Of a stretch of DNA of 42,877 bases, positions 1-7,670 are shown piece by piece (the first letter of the stretch is position 1; the number at the start of each line of letters is the position of its first letter). The notes beneath the pieces are model-generated. The model worked only from the letters and a program-made list of their open reading frames with translations. It did no database searches and was not told where the DNA came from. Both the position numbers and the translations under genes were made by a program. This stretch comes from an uncultured Acidimicrobiales bacterium (GTDB taxonomy: Bacteria; Actinomycetota; Acidimicrobiia; Acidimicrobiales; SZUA-35), in assembly GCA_937922045.1 (NCBI GenBank), contig CAKZXA010000004.1, positions 1 through 42,877 on the forward strand. Reading direction: 5' to 3'.

Positions 1-291
1 GCAGGGATCTCGATCACGAAGGCATCGTCGTTCTTCCGATGGGGGGTGCGCAAGCCATCACGCGCTTCGCCCGCCAGCTCGGGCCGGCCGGAGAACGACT
101 AGCCCTCGCAGGCTTTTGTGACGCCGACGCTACGACCGCCTCAGTGGCGAGGGCGACCCGTCGCTAATCAACTGCGACGATTCTTCGGCAGCAAGGCCAA
201 ACGGCACCTTCGCTACGCCCGTCTCATGATCGAGGTCGTCGACCTCGATCGCGCCCCCAAACCTCTGGAGGCCACGCTTGCCCGCTTCTAG
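1..291 (+). pseudogene. Decayed 3' end of an OLD-family TOPRIM nuclease-like gene
   Basis: Two blocks in different frames resemble the C-terminal TOPRIM region of OLD-type ATP-dependent endonuclease-like proteins. The first, from base 3 to about 125, reads RDLDHEGIVVLPMGGAQAI and then LALAGFCDADA, the usual MGG...GLCDA pattern. The second, in another frame from about 127 to the TAG at 289-291, reads WRGRPVANQLRRFFGSKAK and ends PLEATLARF, like the normal C-terminus. From memory of the family, about 60-70 residues normally lie between these blocks, so an internal deletion has changed the frame. Without the shift, the first frame stops at 165-167. The 5' part lies outside the window. The family assignment rests on motif recognition only. 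Confidence 0.6.
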
Positions 292-296
292 AAGCT

Positions 297-641
297 TTAG
301 TCGTCGCTGAACAAGCCAGACAACACCCAGCTGATCACACTGATCAACAAGGCGCCGAGGAAGGCCGGGACCACACCGTCGATAGTTAGCGCATCGCTGA
401 GCCATGCGGTGAGGGCCAGCATGGCCGTGTTCACCACCAGTATGAACAGGCCGAGCGTGAGTACTACCGCTGGTAGTGAGAGCATCAGGACCAAGGGCCT
501 TAGAAAAGCATTGGCCAGACCAAAGATTACGGCCACCAAGAGGATCGAGGTGATCTCGTTGCTCAAGGTTATGCCATCGATCAAACGAGCCGCCGCCCAG
601 ATGCCAACCGCATTGACCCCCACCCGCAGAATCATGTTCAT
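297..641 (-). CDS. Phage holin 4 superfamily / YvlD-like small membrane protein
   Basis: The 114-residue product is almost entirely hydrophobic, with about four predicted membrane segments. It has the pattern of the YvlD / phage_holin_4_2 family, including the NAFLRPLVLMLSLPAVVLTLG stretch near residues 44-64. Members are inner-membrane proteins of unknown function that are common on actinobacterial chromosomes, so the family name does not imply a prophage, and no phage genes are nearby. The ATG at 639-641 is preceded by a GGGGGAAG-type ribosome site about five bases upstream. The gene stands alone: its stop faces the decayed TOPRIM gene and its start faces the pirin gene. The intervening 640-872 stretch shows no coding sequence and probably holds the two divergent promoters. 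Confidence 0.8.
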   Translation of the reverse strand: MNMILRVGVNAVGIWAAARLIDGITLSNEITSILLVAVIFGLANAFLRPLVLMLSLPAVVLTLGLFILVVNTAMLALTAWLSDALTIDGVVPAFLGALLISVISWVLSGLFSDD

Positions 642-872
642 AAGACTTCCCCCCGCCGCTCACATCTCACTCGACACGTCTCCTGGCGCCTACCAGTTCC
701 TTACTCAGGTTCCTCATCAACCAGTGTAAACGGCGGGTGGCGAGAGCTAGTACCCGGTACAAAGGCAAAAGCCATCAGCAATACGAACGTGTGGGAATGT
801 ACCCCTAGGTGTCGCGAGTTATCCCATGTGTCCAACACTTGCACCCGCAGTACCTGAAAGAGGCCAGCTTCC

Positions 873-1889
873 ATGCCCGATCAACAAAGCCCGGTTCTTG
901 AACGCTTTTCCCTCGGTTCCCAGTGGCCGATGTTTGATCCCTTCCTCTTCTGCGCTCACCACGTCGATGCCTACCCAGCCGGTGCCGAAGATCTCGGTCC
1001 CGTCGAATCGTTGGCGGGGCGATCCCTCGGCAGCGACTTCTCGGCCCTCAATGGTTGGAGCATGTATCACGGCAACCGGGTTCCGGGCTTCCCCCAGCAC
1101 CCACACCGCGGCTTTGAAACCATCTCCTACGTGCGAGACGGCCTCATGGACCACGCGGATTCCCTCGGCGCAACCGCCCGCTTTGGCCAAGGTGATGTGC
1201 AGTGGATGACGGCCGGGGCCGGTGTCCAGCACTCCGAGATGTTTCCCTTGATCAACACCGACGGATCGAACCCGTTGGAGATGTTCCAGATCTGGTTGAA
1301 CCTCCCGGCAGCCGACAAGATGGTCGACCCCTACTTCACTATGCTGTGGCGCCACACCATCCCAACCTTCGATGGAGAAGGGGTCGAGGTGGTTGTGCTC
1401 GCAGGCGAACTACAAAATCTCGTCGCACCGAAACCTCCAGCCAACTCGTGGGCCTCTCGCCACGAGAGCGATATCGCTATCTGGCATATCAAACTCAGCC
1501 CAGGAGCCCGCTGGACCGTGCCCCCGGCTCGCGACGCTGCTACCAACCGAGCGCTCTACCTCTTTGAAGGTCCTGGCCTGATGGTCGGCAGCGAGCCGCT
1601 CGATGCCAATCAGGGCGCCCGTGTGCTAGCGGATGTGTCCCTCGAGCTGGCCACCGGCGATGAGCGGGCCGAGCTGCTCCTCATTCAGGGTCGCCCGATC
1701 GGCGAACCCGTCGCCCAATACGGACCCTTCGTGATGAACACCGAAGACGAGATCCACCAAGCGTTCGCCGACTACCGAGCAACCCAGTTCGGGGGCTGGC
1801 CCTGGCCTGACCATGAGCCGAACCACGGCCGGGTCAAGACCCGATTCGCCGTGCATGCCGATGGTCGATCCGATGAACCGCCTGCATAG
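873..1889 (+). CDS. Pirin family protein
   Basis: The 338-residue product is a bicupin of the pirin family. The N-terminal cupin keeps the signature QHPHRGFETISYV and GAGVQHSEMF, placing the four metal ligands at about H76, H78, H120 and E122. Family members bind Fe(II) or a similar metal, and some act as quercetinase-like dioxygenases or redox-linked regulators; which role applies here cannot be told. The length is at the upper end for the family (usually about 240-320). The C-terminal cupin follows at about residues 180-300. The start is the ATG at 873, with an AGAGG-like site about nine bases upstream. The gene is monocistronic and converges with the PIG-L gene. Confidence 0.9.
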   Translation: MPDQQSPVLERFSLGSQWPMFDPFLFCAHHVDAYPAGAEDLGPVESLAGRSLGSDFSALNGWSMYHGNRVPGFPQHPHRGFETISYVRDGLMDHADSLGATARFGQGDVQWMTAGAGVQHSEMFPLINTDGSNPLEMFQIWLNLPAADKMVDPYFTMLWRHTIPTFDGEGVEVVVLAGELQNLVAPKPPANSWASRHESDIAIWHIKLSPGARWTVPPARDAATNRALYLFEGPGLMVGSEPLDANQGARVLADVSLELATGDERAELLLIQGRPIGEPVAQYGPFVMNTEDEIHQAFADYRATQFGGWPWPDHEPNHGRVKTRFAVHADGRSDEPPA

Positions 1890-1910
1890 GTTCGGCTAGC
1901 GCCAAGCGGC

Positions 1911-2621
1911 TCAGAGCTCGAAGAGTTCGAACGGCACGGCGTAGGTCGTGCCGAGGCGAGGGCCTGCAGCAGCTGCGGCCTCCCTCAGCATTGCGTCCGG
2001 ATCGGGCGCATCGGCGCCAAGATTCTCGAGATACAGCTCATGGCATCGCAACGAGGCGATGCCAGCCTCCAGGTTGTCGCCGATATCAACCGCATGCGTC
2101 GATTGTGGTGAGCTGCAAAACGCGGCATAGCGGACACCGCCCCACGGCTCTCCCTCATCGGGGTAGAGCCACGGATTCCCTGCGTCGCGAGCGGCGTCCA
2201 ACAGGGCCGGACCGAGGGCGCGATGATCCGCATGGTTCCACGACCGGCCGCCCCAGGATTCACGAAAGTTGGTTGCGATCAACATCTCGGGACGATGGTG
2301 GCGAATCGCCACCGCTAGATCCCGACGCAACACCAGATCGTTGACGACGAGGCCATCGCGGTGGTCCAGGAACACAAGATCGGTGACGCCGACCGCAGCG
2401 CATGAGGCCTGTTGCTCGGCAGCTCGAATCGGACCCGTCTCGTCGGGCGGGATCGAGGCCATACCAGCTTCGCCACGGGTGACGAGTAGGTAGGAGATCC
2501 TCTTGCCTTGATTCACCCAGCGATGAACCGCCGACGCCGCCCCGTACTCCATGTCGTCGGGATGGGCCACCACGGCCATCGCCGTGAGCCAATCCTCGGG
2601 AAGCGGTGCAAGTTCGCTCAC
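1911..2621 (-). CDS. PIG-L family N-acetylglucosaminide deacetylase-like protein
   Basis: The 236-residue product has the PIG-L/LmbE zinc-hydrolase signature AHPDD at residues 19-23 and a downstream NHADHRALG motif that supplies the third zinc ligand. Known family members remove acetyl groups from N-acetylglucosaminyl compounds, including the MshB and Mca enzymes of mycothiol metabolism. The specific substrate cannot be assigned from sequence alone. The gene starts four bases after the stop of the upstream selenoprotein-like thioredoxin, so the two are almost certainly cotranscribed. The pairing hints at thiol or redox chemistry (for example mycothiol), but that is inference. Confidence 0.87.
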   Translation of the reverse strand: MSELAPLPEDWLTAMAVVAHPDDMEYGAASAVHRWVNQGKRISYLLVTRGEAGMASIPPDETGPIRAAEQQASCAAVGVTDLVFLDHRDGLVVNDLVLRRDLAVAIRHHRPEMLIATNFRESWGGRSWNHADHRALGPALLDAARDAGNPWLYPDEGEPWGGVRYAAFCSSPQSTHAVDIGDNLEAGIASLRCHELYLENLGADAPDPDAMLREAAAAAGPRLGTTYAVPFELFEL

Positions 2622-2625
2622 CGCG

Positions 2626-3147
2626 CTAGTTGGCGATCAGTTCTTCAATCCTGCTGGTTAGACCATCGACGCCCATAACGCCGACTCTGACATCGACCTC
2701 GCCACCATCACCATCGATGAAGGCGAAGGCAGGCTGCGAGACAACGCCGTAGCGTTCCCAGACGATGCCATCGATATCCAGGGCGTGCTCGAACCCGCCG
2801 ACGTTGTAGGTGTCGACGAATTGACTGATCGCGGCTTCCTCATCTCGAGAGGCCACGCCAACAAAGGTGACATCGTCACCGAATTCCTTCTGCACCGACG
2901 CGACCGCGTCGGCTTCACGTTGACAAGAAGGTCACCACGGCGCCCAGAAACAGAGCACGGTGTCCTGGCCTTCGAGGCTGTTGATGTCGATCTGGCCACC
3001 GGAGACCGAGGCGAGAATCGCGGTAGCGGTCTCTGCGGTGTCATCTGAGGAAGCTGCCACCGCCTCGGATTCGGCCGTATCGGAGCCGCAGGCGGCCAAC
3101 AAGGCGGCCGCAGCAGCGAAGAGAGCGAGTAGGCGCACACGAGTCAC
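2626..3147 (-). CDS. Putative selenocysteine-containing MPT53/TlpA-like thioredoxin lipoprotein
   Basis: Read through one in-frame TGA (2932-2934), this is a 173-residue protein. A signal peptide ends in the lipobox LAAC (Cys20), so the protein should be lipid-anchored outside the membrane. A thioredoxin domain follows with CFWAPW-[TGA]-PSCQREA, the motif WAPWCPSC with TGA (residue 72) exactly at the first catalytic Cys. The rest of the fold is intact: FVGVASRDEEAA, DIDGIVWERYGV and the cis-Pro loop SQPAF. The frame is open on both sides, and no other defect is visible. A SECIS-like hairpin starts directly after the TGA. The protein resembles mycobacterial MPT53/DsbE-like oxidoreductases. The start is taken as the GTG at 3145-3147; a second GTG nine bases later is possible. 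The alternative is a nonsense mutation in an ordinary Cys gene. Confidence 0.8.
2886..2934 (-). promoter_or_regulatory. Bacterial SECIS-like element following in-frame UGA
   Basis: On the minus-strand mRNA the UGA is followed by an outer stem CCUUCU / AGAAGG (2926-2931 with 2886-2891) and an inner 7-bp stem CCGACGC / GCGUCGG (2906-2912 with 2895-2901), extended by one G-U pair. The apical loop is GGUC (2902-2905). The loop begins 27 bases after the UGA and has G at its first two positions. From established knowledge, bacterial SECIS elements sit inside the coding region with the apical loop about 16-37 bases after UGA and at least one G in its first two bases, so the fit is very good. Pairing was done by eye; no folding energy was computed. 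Confidence 0.75.
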
Positions 3148-3218
3148 ATGGGAAAGGCTATCAGGCCAACGCCCCTTGGGCGGCCCCATGGCTAGCAAAG
3201 TCGGATAGAACTGAGGCC

Positions 3219-4520
3219 TTGCATCCGCATCGGCCCTTCGACCCCAGGCGCTTTCGCCTCTACTACGGCTGGGCGATCGTTGTGGTGGGAGCGATCGGCA
3301 CGCTGGCCTCGATTCCTGGTCAGACGGCGGGCGTCAGCGTCTTCACCGACCACCTGAGCGATGCCACCGGCCTCTCCCGCCTCCAGCTGAGCTTTGCCTA
3401 CCTCATGGGCACTGGTGCTAGCGGCCTCATCCTGCCTCGGGGCGGGCGCTGGATCGATCGGCTCGGCCCACGGGTTGTATCGTTCGCTGCCGTTATGGGC
3501 CTGGCGGCGACAATAACGGCGCTCAGTTTCGTTGGGCCCATGTCAACCGCTGTCGGCATGGCGGTGATGACGCTGGGCTTCGGCAGCGTGCGCTTCACCG
3601 GACAGGGTCTCCTCACCCTCTCGTCCCGCACCATGGTGTCGCAATGGTTTGAGCGGCGAAGGGGCCTGGTGTCGTCGGTTTCCAACGCCGTGATGAGCTT
3701 CTTCTTCTCCCTGACGCCCGCTCTGCTGTTCTTGCTGATCGAAATGTCAGACTTCCGTTGGGCGTGGCGCCAACTGGCCTTGTTCCTGATCTTCGTCGTC
3801 GGCGCGATCGTTTTGGTCTTCTACCGAGACACCCCGGAGTCATGTGGACTGGCTATCGATGGTGGCCTACTGGACACGGCCGAAACCAGGGGCACCGAGC
3901 CTCAAGACCCGCTCATCAACGATCCGGCAGTAACTCGGGACGAGGCGGTGCGCGATGTTCGATTCTGGGCCCTCACAATCCCCGTGGCCGCAATGGCTGT
4001 CGTCAGCACTGCGATGACATTCCATATCGTCGATTTTGGCCGCGAAGTTGGCATTGGCGAGGCCGAGATCTTGCGAATCTTCGTGCCGATCGCCATGGTC
4101 TCGATCCCGGTCACCGTCACCGGTGGTTGGCTGGTCGATTCCATCCCGCCCGTGGTGGTTGGTGCCACCATGTCTGCCTTGCAGCTGGTGATGTACCTGA
4201 CCGTTCCGTTCCTGGATGATCCCACCTTGCGGATCGTGGCCATCGCGGCCTGGGGAGCTTCGACCGGCTGCTACGCCCCGCTCACCTCGGCCGCCCTCCC
4301 CCGCATCTTCGGGCGCACCCATCTAGGCGCTATTGGTGGCGCCCAGATGAGCGCCATGGTGATCGGCTCAGCCCTCGGTCCTGCCATGTTTTCGTTCATC
4401 GAGTCGACCACCGGGCTTTACCGGAACGCCTTGTTCGTGTCCACCATCTTCCCGGCGATCGGGCTTGTTCTGGCCGTCGTTTCCGCTCGGCGCCACGGAT
4501 TCATCCGTGACAGGGTTTGA
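3219..4520 (+). CDS. MFS transporter
   Basis: The 433-residue product is a twelve-helix major facilitator superfamily permease. It opens with RLYYGWAIVVVGAIGTLAS, typical of the oxalate/formate-antiporter-like or monocarboxylate-type MFS group. A loop-2 signature GASGLILPRGGRWIDRLGPR is present, and a hydrophilic central loop lies near residues 195-240. The substrate is unknown, perhaps an organic anion. The start is a TTG at 3219 with a weak GAGG upstream; no better in-frame start was seen before the conserved first helix. It is divergent from the thioredoxin/PIG-L operon and lies just upstream of a class II aldolase gene, so it may carry that enzyme's substrate. Confidence 0.85.
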   Translation: MHPHRPFDPRRFRLYYGWAIVVVGAIGTLASIPGQTAGVSVFTDHLSDATGLSRLQLSFAYLMGTGASGLILPRGGRWIDRLGPRVVSFAAVMGLAATITALSFVGPMSTAVGMAVMTLGFGSVRFTGQGLLTLSSRTMVSQWFERRRGLVSSVSNAVMSFFFSLTPALLFLLIEMSDFRWAWRQLALFLIFVVGAIVLVFYRDTPESCGLAIDGGLLDTAETRGTEPQDPLINDPAVTRDEAVRDVRFWALTIPVAAMAVVSTAMTFHIVDFGREVGIGEAEILRIFVPIAMVSIPVTVTGGWLVDSIPPVVVGATMSALQLVMYLTVPFLDDPTLRIVAIAAWGASTGCYAPLTSAALPRIFGRTHLGAIGGAQMSAMVIGSALGPAMFSFIESTTGLYRNALFVSTIFPAIGLVLAVVSARRHGFIRDRV

Positions 4521-4552
4521 CCGGAAGCGGCCGCGGCACCGACCATAGAGAG

Positions 4553-5341
4553 GTGACCGATACAGCCTCCCGTCCAGCATCTGCATTACCTCTCCCAAAG
4601 CCGCCGACCTTCACGTCCGTCGACGATGAGCGTCAACACCGCAAGCAACGTTTGGCTGCTGGCCTTCGGCTCATGGGCCGCCTACGCCTGGCCGAAGGTG
4701 TAGCCGGACATGTCACCGTTCGAGATCCCGAGCACACCGACCATTTCTGGGTCAACCCGTTCGGCCTCAATTTCAAGCTGATGACCGTGTCTGACCTCAT
4801 TCTTGTCAACCACGAGGGTCAGGTTGTTGAGGGCGATCGGCCGGTAAATGCTGCGGCCTTTGCCATCCATTCCCAGCTCCACGCGGCCCGCCCCGACGTG
4901 ATGGCGGCCGCCCACAGCCATTCGATGTACGGCCGCACCTTCTCAACCTTGGGCAAACCGCTCAAGATGATCAGTCAGGACGCCACAGCGTTCTACAACG
5001 ACATCGCCCTGTGCAACGCAGGAAGTGGTGCCGTCGTGCTCGATCTTGAGACGGGGCGTCAGATGGCTGAGGCGCTGGGTGACCGCAAGGCCCTCATCCA
5101 TCAGAATCACGGCATCATCACCTGTGGTGGCAGTGTGGATGCCGCCGTCTGGTGGTTTGTTGCCTTGGAGCGCTCCTGCCAAACCCAACTCCTGGCCGAC
5201 GCCGCAGGCGAGCCCATCGAGATTCCTGACGAACTCTGCCAGGCCGGTTACGACGCCCAAGGCTCCGAAGCTGCCGGTTGGTTTCAGTTCCAACCCTGGT
5301 GGGACGAGCTTCTGCGCGACGATCCCGACTTCCTGAACTAG
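4553..5341 (+). CDS. Class II aldolase/adducin family protein
   Basis: The 262-residue product has the class II aldolase/adducin fold. Zinc ligands are visible as HSHSMYG in the middle and as QNHGIITCGG near residues 180-190. Family enzymes cleave or epimerise sugar phosphates (fuculose-phosphate aldolase, ribulose-phosphate epimerase) or decarboxylate keto acids. The sequence resembles the broad 'class II aldolase/adducin' group whose substrates are mostly unknown. The GTG at 4553 is preferred because it follows an AGAGAG ribosome site; an earlier in-frame TTG at 4517 would overlap the transporter's end. It begins 32 bases after the MFS gene and is probably cotranscribed with it. Confidence 0.87.
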   Translation: MTDTASRPASALPLPKPPTFTSVDDERQHRKQRLAAGLRLMGRLRLAEGVAGHVTVRDPEHTDHFWVNPFGLNFKLMTVSDLILVNHEGQVVEGDRPVNAAAFAIHSQLHAARPDVMAAAHSHSMYGRTFSTLGKPLKMISQDATAFYNDIALCNAGSGAVVLDLETGRQMAEALGDRKALIHQNHGIITCGGSVDAAVWWFVALERSCQTQLLADAAGEPIEIPDELCQAGYDAQGSEAAGWFQFQPWWDELLRDDPDFLN

Positions 5342-5401
5342 GAAGCCGGGATGTCAAACATCGTCGAGACCCTCTAACCGGGGCCCTCTATGAGTGAGGC
5401 C

Positions 5402-6241
5402 TTAGCCGATGAGGCGGGCGTTCTCCGTGAGCGCGGCCAGCACCTCGTCGGCCGAGCCCTGGGGCAGCTCGAACAAGGCTCGGCTTACACCCTGATCGGC
5501 TAGCTCTTTGAGCTTGTCGGCGTCGGCTGGGGCTCGGAACACGCCAAGCTCCAAGGACTCGGGGTTGCGGCCGATGGCTTCACACGCCTCGTGAACGACG
5601 TTGAGGCCGCCGAGGCCGCTTGGCCCGATCGGCATCCAGCCATCGCAGAACTCGGCGATGTGGGCTGCCGTTTTCGGCCCGGCTGCTCCACCCATGATGA
5701 TGGGAGGATGCGGCTGCTGGGTCGGCTTCGGCCATGACCACGACGGCGACAGGCTGACCTGATCTCCGTCGTAGCTGGCTTCGTCCTTGGTCCACAGTTC
5801 CTTCATAAGCAGGATGCATTCCCGCAGACGATCGCGGCGGGTCTTGAATTCGAGCCCATGATCGGCGTATTCCTCCACGTTCCAGCCGTACCCGACACCG
5901 AAGAGGAATCGTCCGCCGGAGATGGCATCGAGAGAGGCGACCTCTTTAGCCGTCCAGATCGGGTCTCGTTGGGCGACGAGGCAAATGCCGGTGCCAAGCT
6001 TGATCCGCTCGGTCACCGCTGCCGCCGCGGCCAAGGCTACGAACTGGTCGTGGGTGCGCCAGTAGAAATCGGGTAGATCGGGAGCGCCTTCGCGGCCACC
6101 CCATGGCGTTGTGCGATCGGACGGTATGTGTGAATGCTCAGGAAACCACAGAGATTCGTATCCCAGGTCTTCGACCGCCTTGGCCAGTTCGATCGGCTGG
6201 ATGGTTTGGTCGGTTGGGAAGATGTAAACGCCTAGTTCCAT
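5402..6241 (-). CDS. LLM class F420-dependent oxidoreductase
   Basis: The 279-residue product is a luciferase-like monooxygenase fold (TIM barrel) of the F420-dependent type. It starts MELGVYIFPTDQTIQPIELA, has ESLWFPEHSHIP at about residues 29-40, KLGTGICLVAQRDPIWTAKEVASLD with ISGGRFLFGVGYGWN, and a C-terminal GCxxWMPIGP-like block. This is close to the group often labelled 'TIGR03619 family F420-dependent LLM'. The enzyme reaction is unknown; family members reduce or oxidise small carbonyl or enoyl compounds with F420. It is one of two such genes in the window (the other is at 38927-39769), consistent with an F420-making actinobacterium. Confidence 0.88.
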   Translation of the reverse strand: MELGVYIFPTDQTIQPIELAKAVEDLGYESLWFPEHSHIPSDRTTPWGGREGAPDLPDFYWRTHDQFVALAAAAAVTERIKLGTGICLVAQRDPIWTAKEVASLDAISGGRFLFGVGYGWNVEEYADHGLEFKTRRDRLRECILLMKELWTKDEASYDGDQVSLSPSWSWPKPTQQPHPPIIMGGAAGPKTAAHIAEFCDGWMPIGPSGLGGLNVVHEACEAIGRNPESLELGVFRAPADADKLKELADQGVSRALFELPQGSADEVLAALTENARLIG

Positions 6242-6302
6242 CCACGTAGGCTTCCAAAGATCATCGGCCGAGGCAAACCGGGCGGCTAGATGAGCGGAAC
6301 CA

Positions 6303-6779
6303 CTACCGCCGCTCGGCGAAGAAGGTGGTCAACAAAGCCGAACAGCTTTCGGCCTCGATGCCAACGGTGAGATCGACGGCATGGTTCAGGCGAGGATCGT
6401 CGAAGGTGTTGTACAAGCTGAGCGCAGCCCCTGCGGCCAGGTCGGCGGCACCGTAGACAACACGGTCGACTCGGGCATTGAGCACGGCTCCTGCACACAT
6501 GAGGCACGGTTCGAGCGTCACGTAGAGGGTGGTGTCGGTCAGATGCCATGAGCCGGTGGCTGCAGCTGCGTCTCGAAGCGCCAGGACCTCGGCATGAGCG
6601 GTTGGATCGCCGGTGAGCTCGCGTTCGTTGTGGCGCCGACCGATGACCTCACCGTTTCGAACAACCACGGCGCCTACCGGCACGTCGCTATGATTCAGCG
6701 CTTCACGAGCCTCGACCAGAGCGAGCTGCATGAATTTGAGATCGTTATCGGTCGATGTGAATATCTGCGCCCCGCTCAT
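6303..6779 (-). CDS. tadA: tRNA adenosine(34) deaminase TadA
   Basis: The 158-residue product is a zinc-dependent cytidine/deoxycytidylate deaminase fold. The motif HAEVLAL (H62, E64) and PCLMCAGAVL (C92, C95) supply the zinc ligands and proton shuttle. GVEPVGAVVV-like sequence near residues 33-40 and ARVDRVVYGAAD after the second motif match TadA, which converts A34 to inosine in tRNA-Arg. The annotated ATG (6779) overlaps the end of the upstream citrate synthase gene by 35 bases. An internal ATG at 6731 (MQLALVEAREAL) would avoid the overlap and fits the E. coli length, so the start is uncertain. The assignment itself is strong. Confidence 0.9.
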   Translation of the reverse strand: MSGAQIFTSTDNDLKFMQLALVEAREALNHSDVPVGAVVVRNGEVIGRRHNERELTGDPTAHAEVLALRDAAAATGSWHLTDTTLYVTLEPCLMCAGAVLNARVDRVVYGAADLAAGAALSLYNTFDDPRLNHAVDLTVGIEAESCSALLTTFFAERR

Positions 6780-7593
6780 GGCCCGAGCCTAACGGGTCGG
6801 GTCCGACGTAGCGAGCGCTCGGTCGGATGATGCGGTTGTCCGCGATCTGTTCAAGGAGATGAGCACCCCATCCGACGATCCGTGACACCGTGAACGAGGG
6901 TGTGAACATCTCGTCCGGAAGACCAGCCAGATGCAGCACGACACCTGCGTAGTATTCGACGTTGGTCTGGATCACGGTGTCCGGCCGGTGTCGTCGAAGC
7001 TCGGCCAGAATTGCGGCTTCGATGGCGATAGACGCCGAGACGAGTTCGCCACCGTGCTCCTCGGCCACCGATCGTAAGAGTTCTGAGCGTGGGTCGGTGC
7101 CCTTGTACACCGCATGCCCAAAGCCCATGATCTTGTGGCCGGCTTCGAGCCTTCGTCGAACCCAGGCCGACGCTCCCTCTGGATCACCGATCTCGCGGAT
7201 CATCAACAAGGCCAGTGCGGGGGCGCCTCCGTGCAGCGGCCCAGCCAGGGAGCCGACACCAGCGACCAGGCCGTTAGCGACGTCGATCCCGCTACTCACC
7301 ACCGCTCTCGCCGCAAAAGTTGAGGCGTTGAACCCGTGGTCGACGGTGGCGGCCAGGTAGGTGTTCATGGCCCGCTCCTGCCAGGCCGTTGGCCGCCGAC
7401 CCGCCGCCAGGCGATACCAGTCGCCAGCATGTGACAGGGACGGGTCGCCGTTGCTCGGTGCCGGTTCGGAGCGCAATCGCTTGGCGGCATAGACCCCAAG
7501 CACGGTCGGCGCCGCGGCACCGAGGGCAACGACGGCGTGGCAGAGTTCTTCGGGTGTGGCATCGAGCGATGCCGGTGCCGGTCGATGCATCAT
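6745..7593 (-). CDS. Citrate synthase family protein, probably N-terminally truncated
   Basis: The 282-residue product covers the catalytic two thirds of a citrate/2-methylcitrate synthase. It has DHGFNASTFAARAV (first catalytic His), GPLHGGAPALAL, MGFGHAVYKGTDPR (second His) and NVEYYAGVVL. Full-length homologues have about 370-400 residues. Recognisable homology (EHPYQLLQLALPMMHRP) runs upstream of the ATG to about 7629, and an in-frame TGA lies at 7639-7641, so roughly the first 80-100 residues are missing. It is divergent from a second, heavily damaged citrate-synthase-like gene. Actinobacteria often carry such divergent pairs (for example SCO5831/SCO5832), which suggests that an event in the shared start region hit both. 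Activity is doubtful. Confidence 0.75.
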   Translation of the reverse strand: MMHRPAPASLDATPEELCHAVVALGAAAPTVLGVYAAKRLRSEPAPSNGDPSLSHAGDWYRLAAGRRPTAWQERAMNTYLAATVDHGFNASTFAARAVVSSGIDVANGLVAGVGSLAGPLHGGAPALALLMIREIGDPEGASAWVRRRLEAGHKIMGFGHAVYKGTDPRSELLRSVAEEHGGELVSASIAIEAAILAELRRHRPDTVIQTNVEYYAGVVLHLAGLPDEMFTPSFTVSRIVGWGAHLLEQIADNRIIRPSARYVGPDPLGSGHERGADIHIDR

Positions 7594-7670
7594 TGGCAGG
7601 GCCAGCTGGAGAAGCTGATAGGGGTGTTCAACCCGCGATCAGCAATCGGCTTCGTCGATGACGACACCCC

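Noticed and set aside
297-641. Phage holin name as a sign of a prophage
   Set aside because: No other phage genes are near, and this small membrane family is common on bacterial chromosomes.
7639-7641. In-frame TGA before the minus-strand citrate synthase as a second selenocysteine codon
   Set aside because: The flanking residues do not match any Cys position in citrate synthases, upstream sequence is not clearly homologous, and no hairpin was evident. Truncation explains it better.
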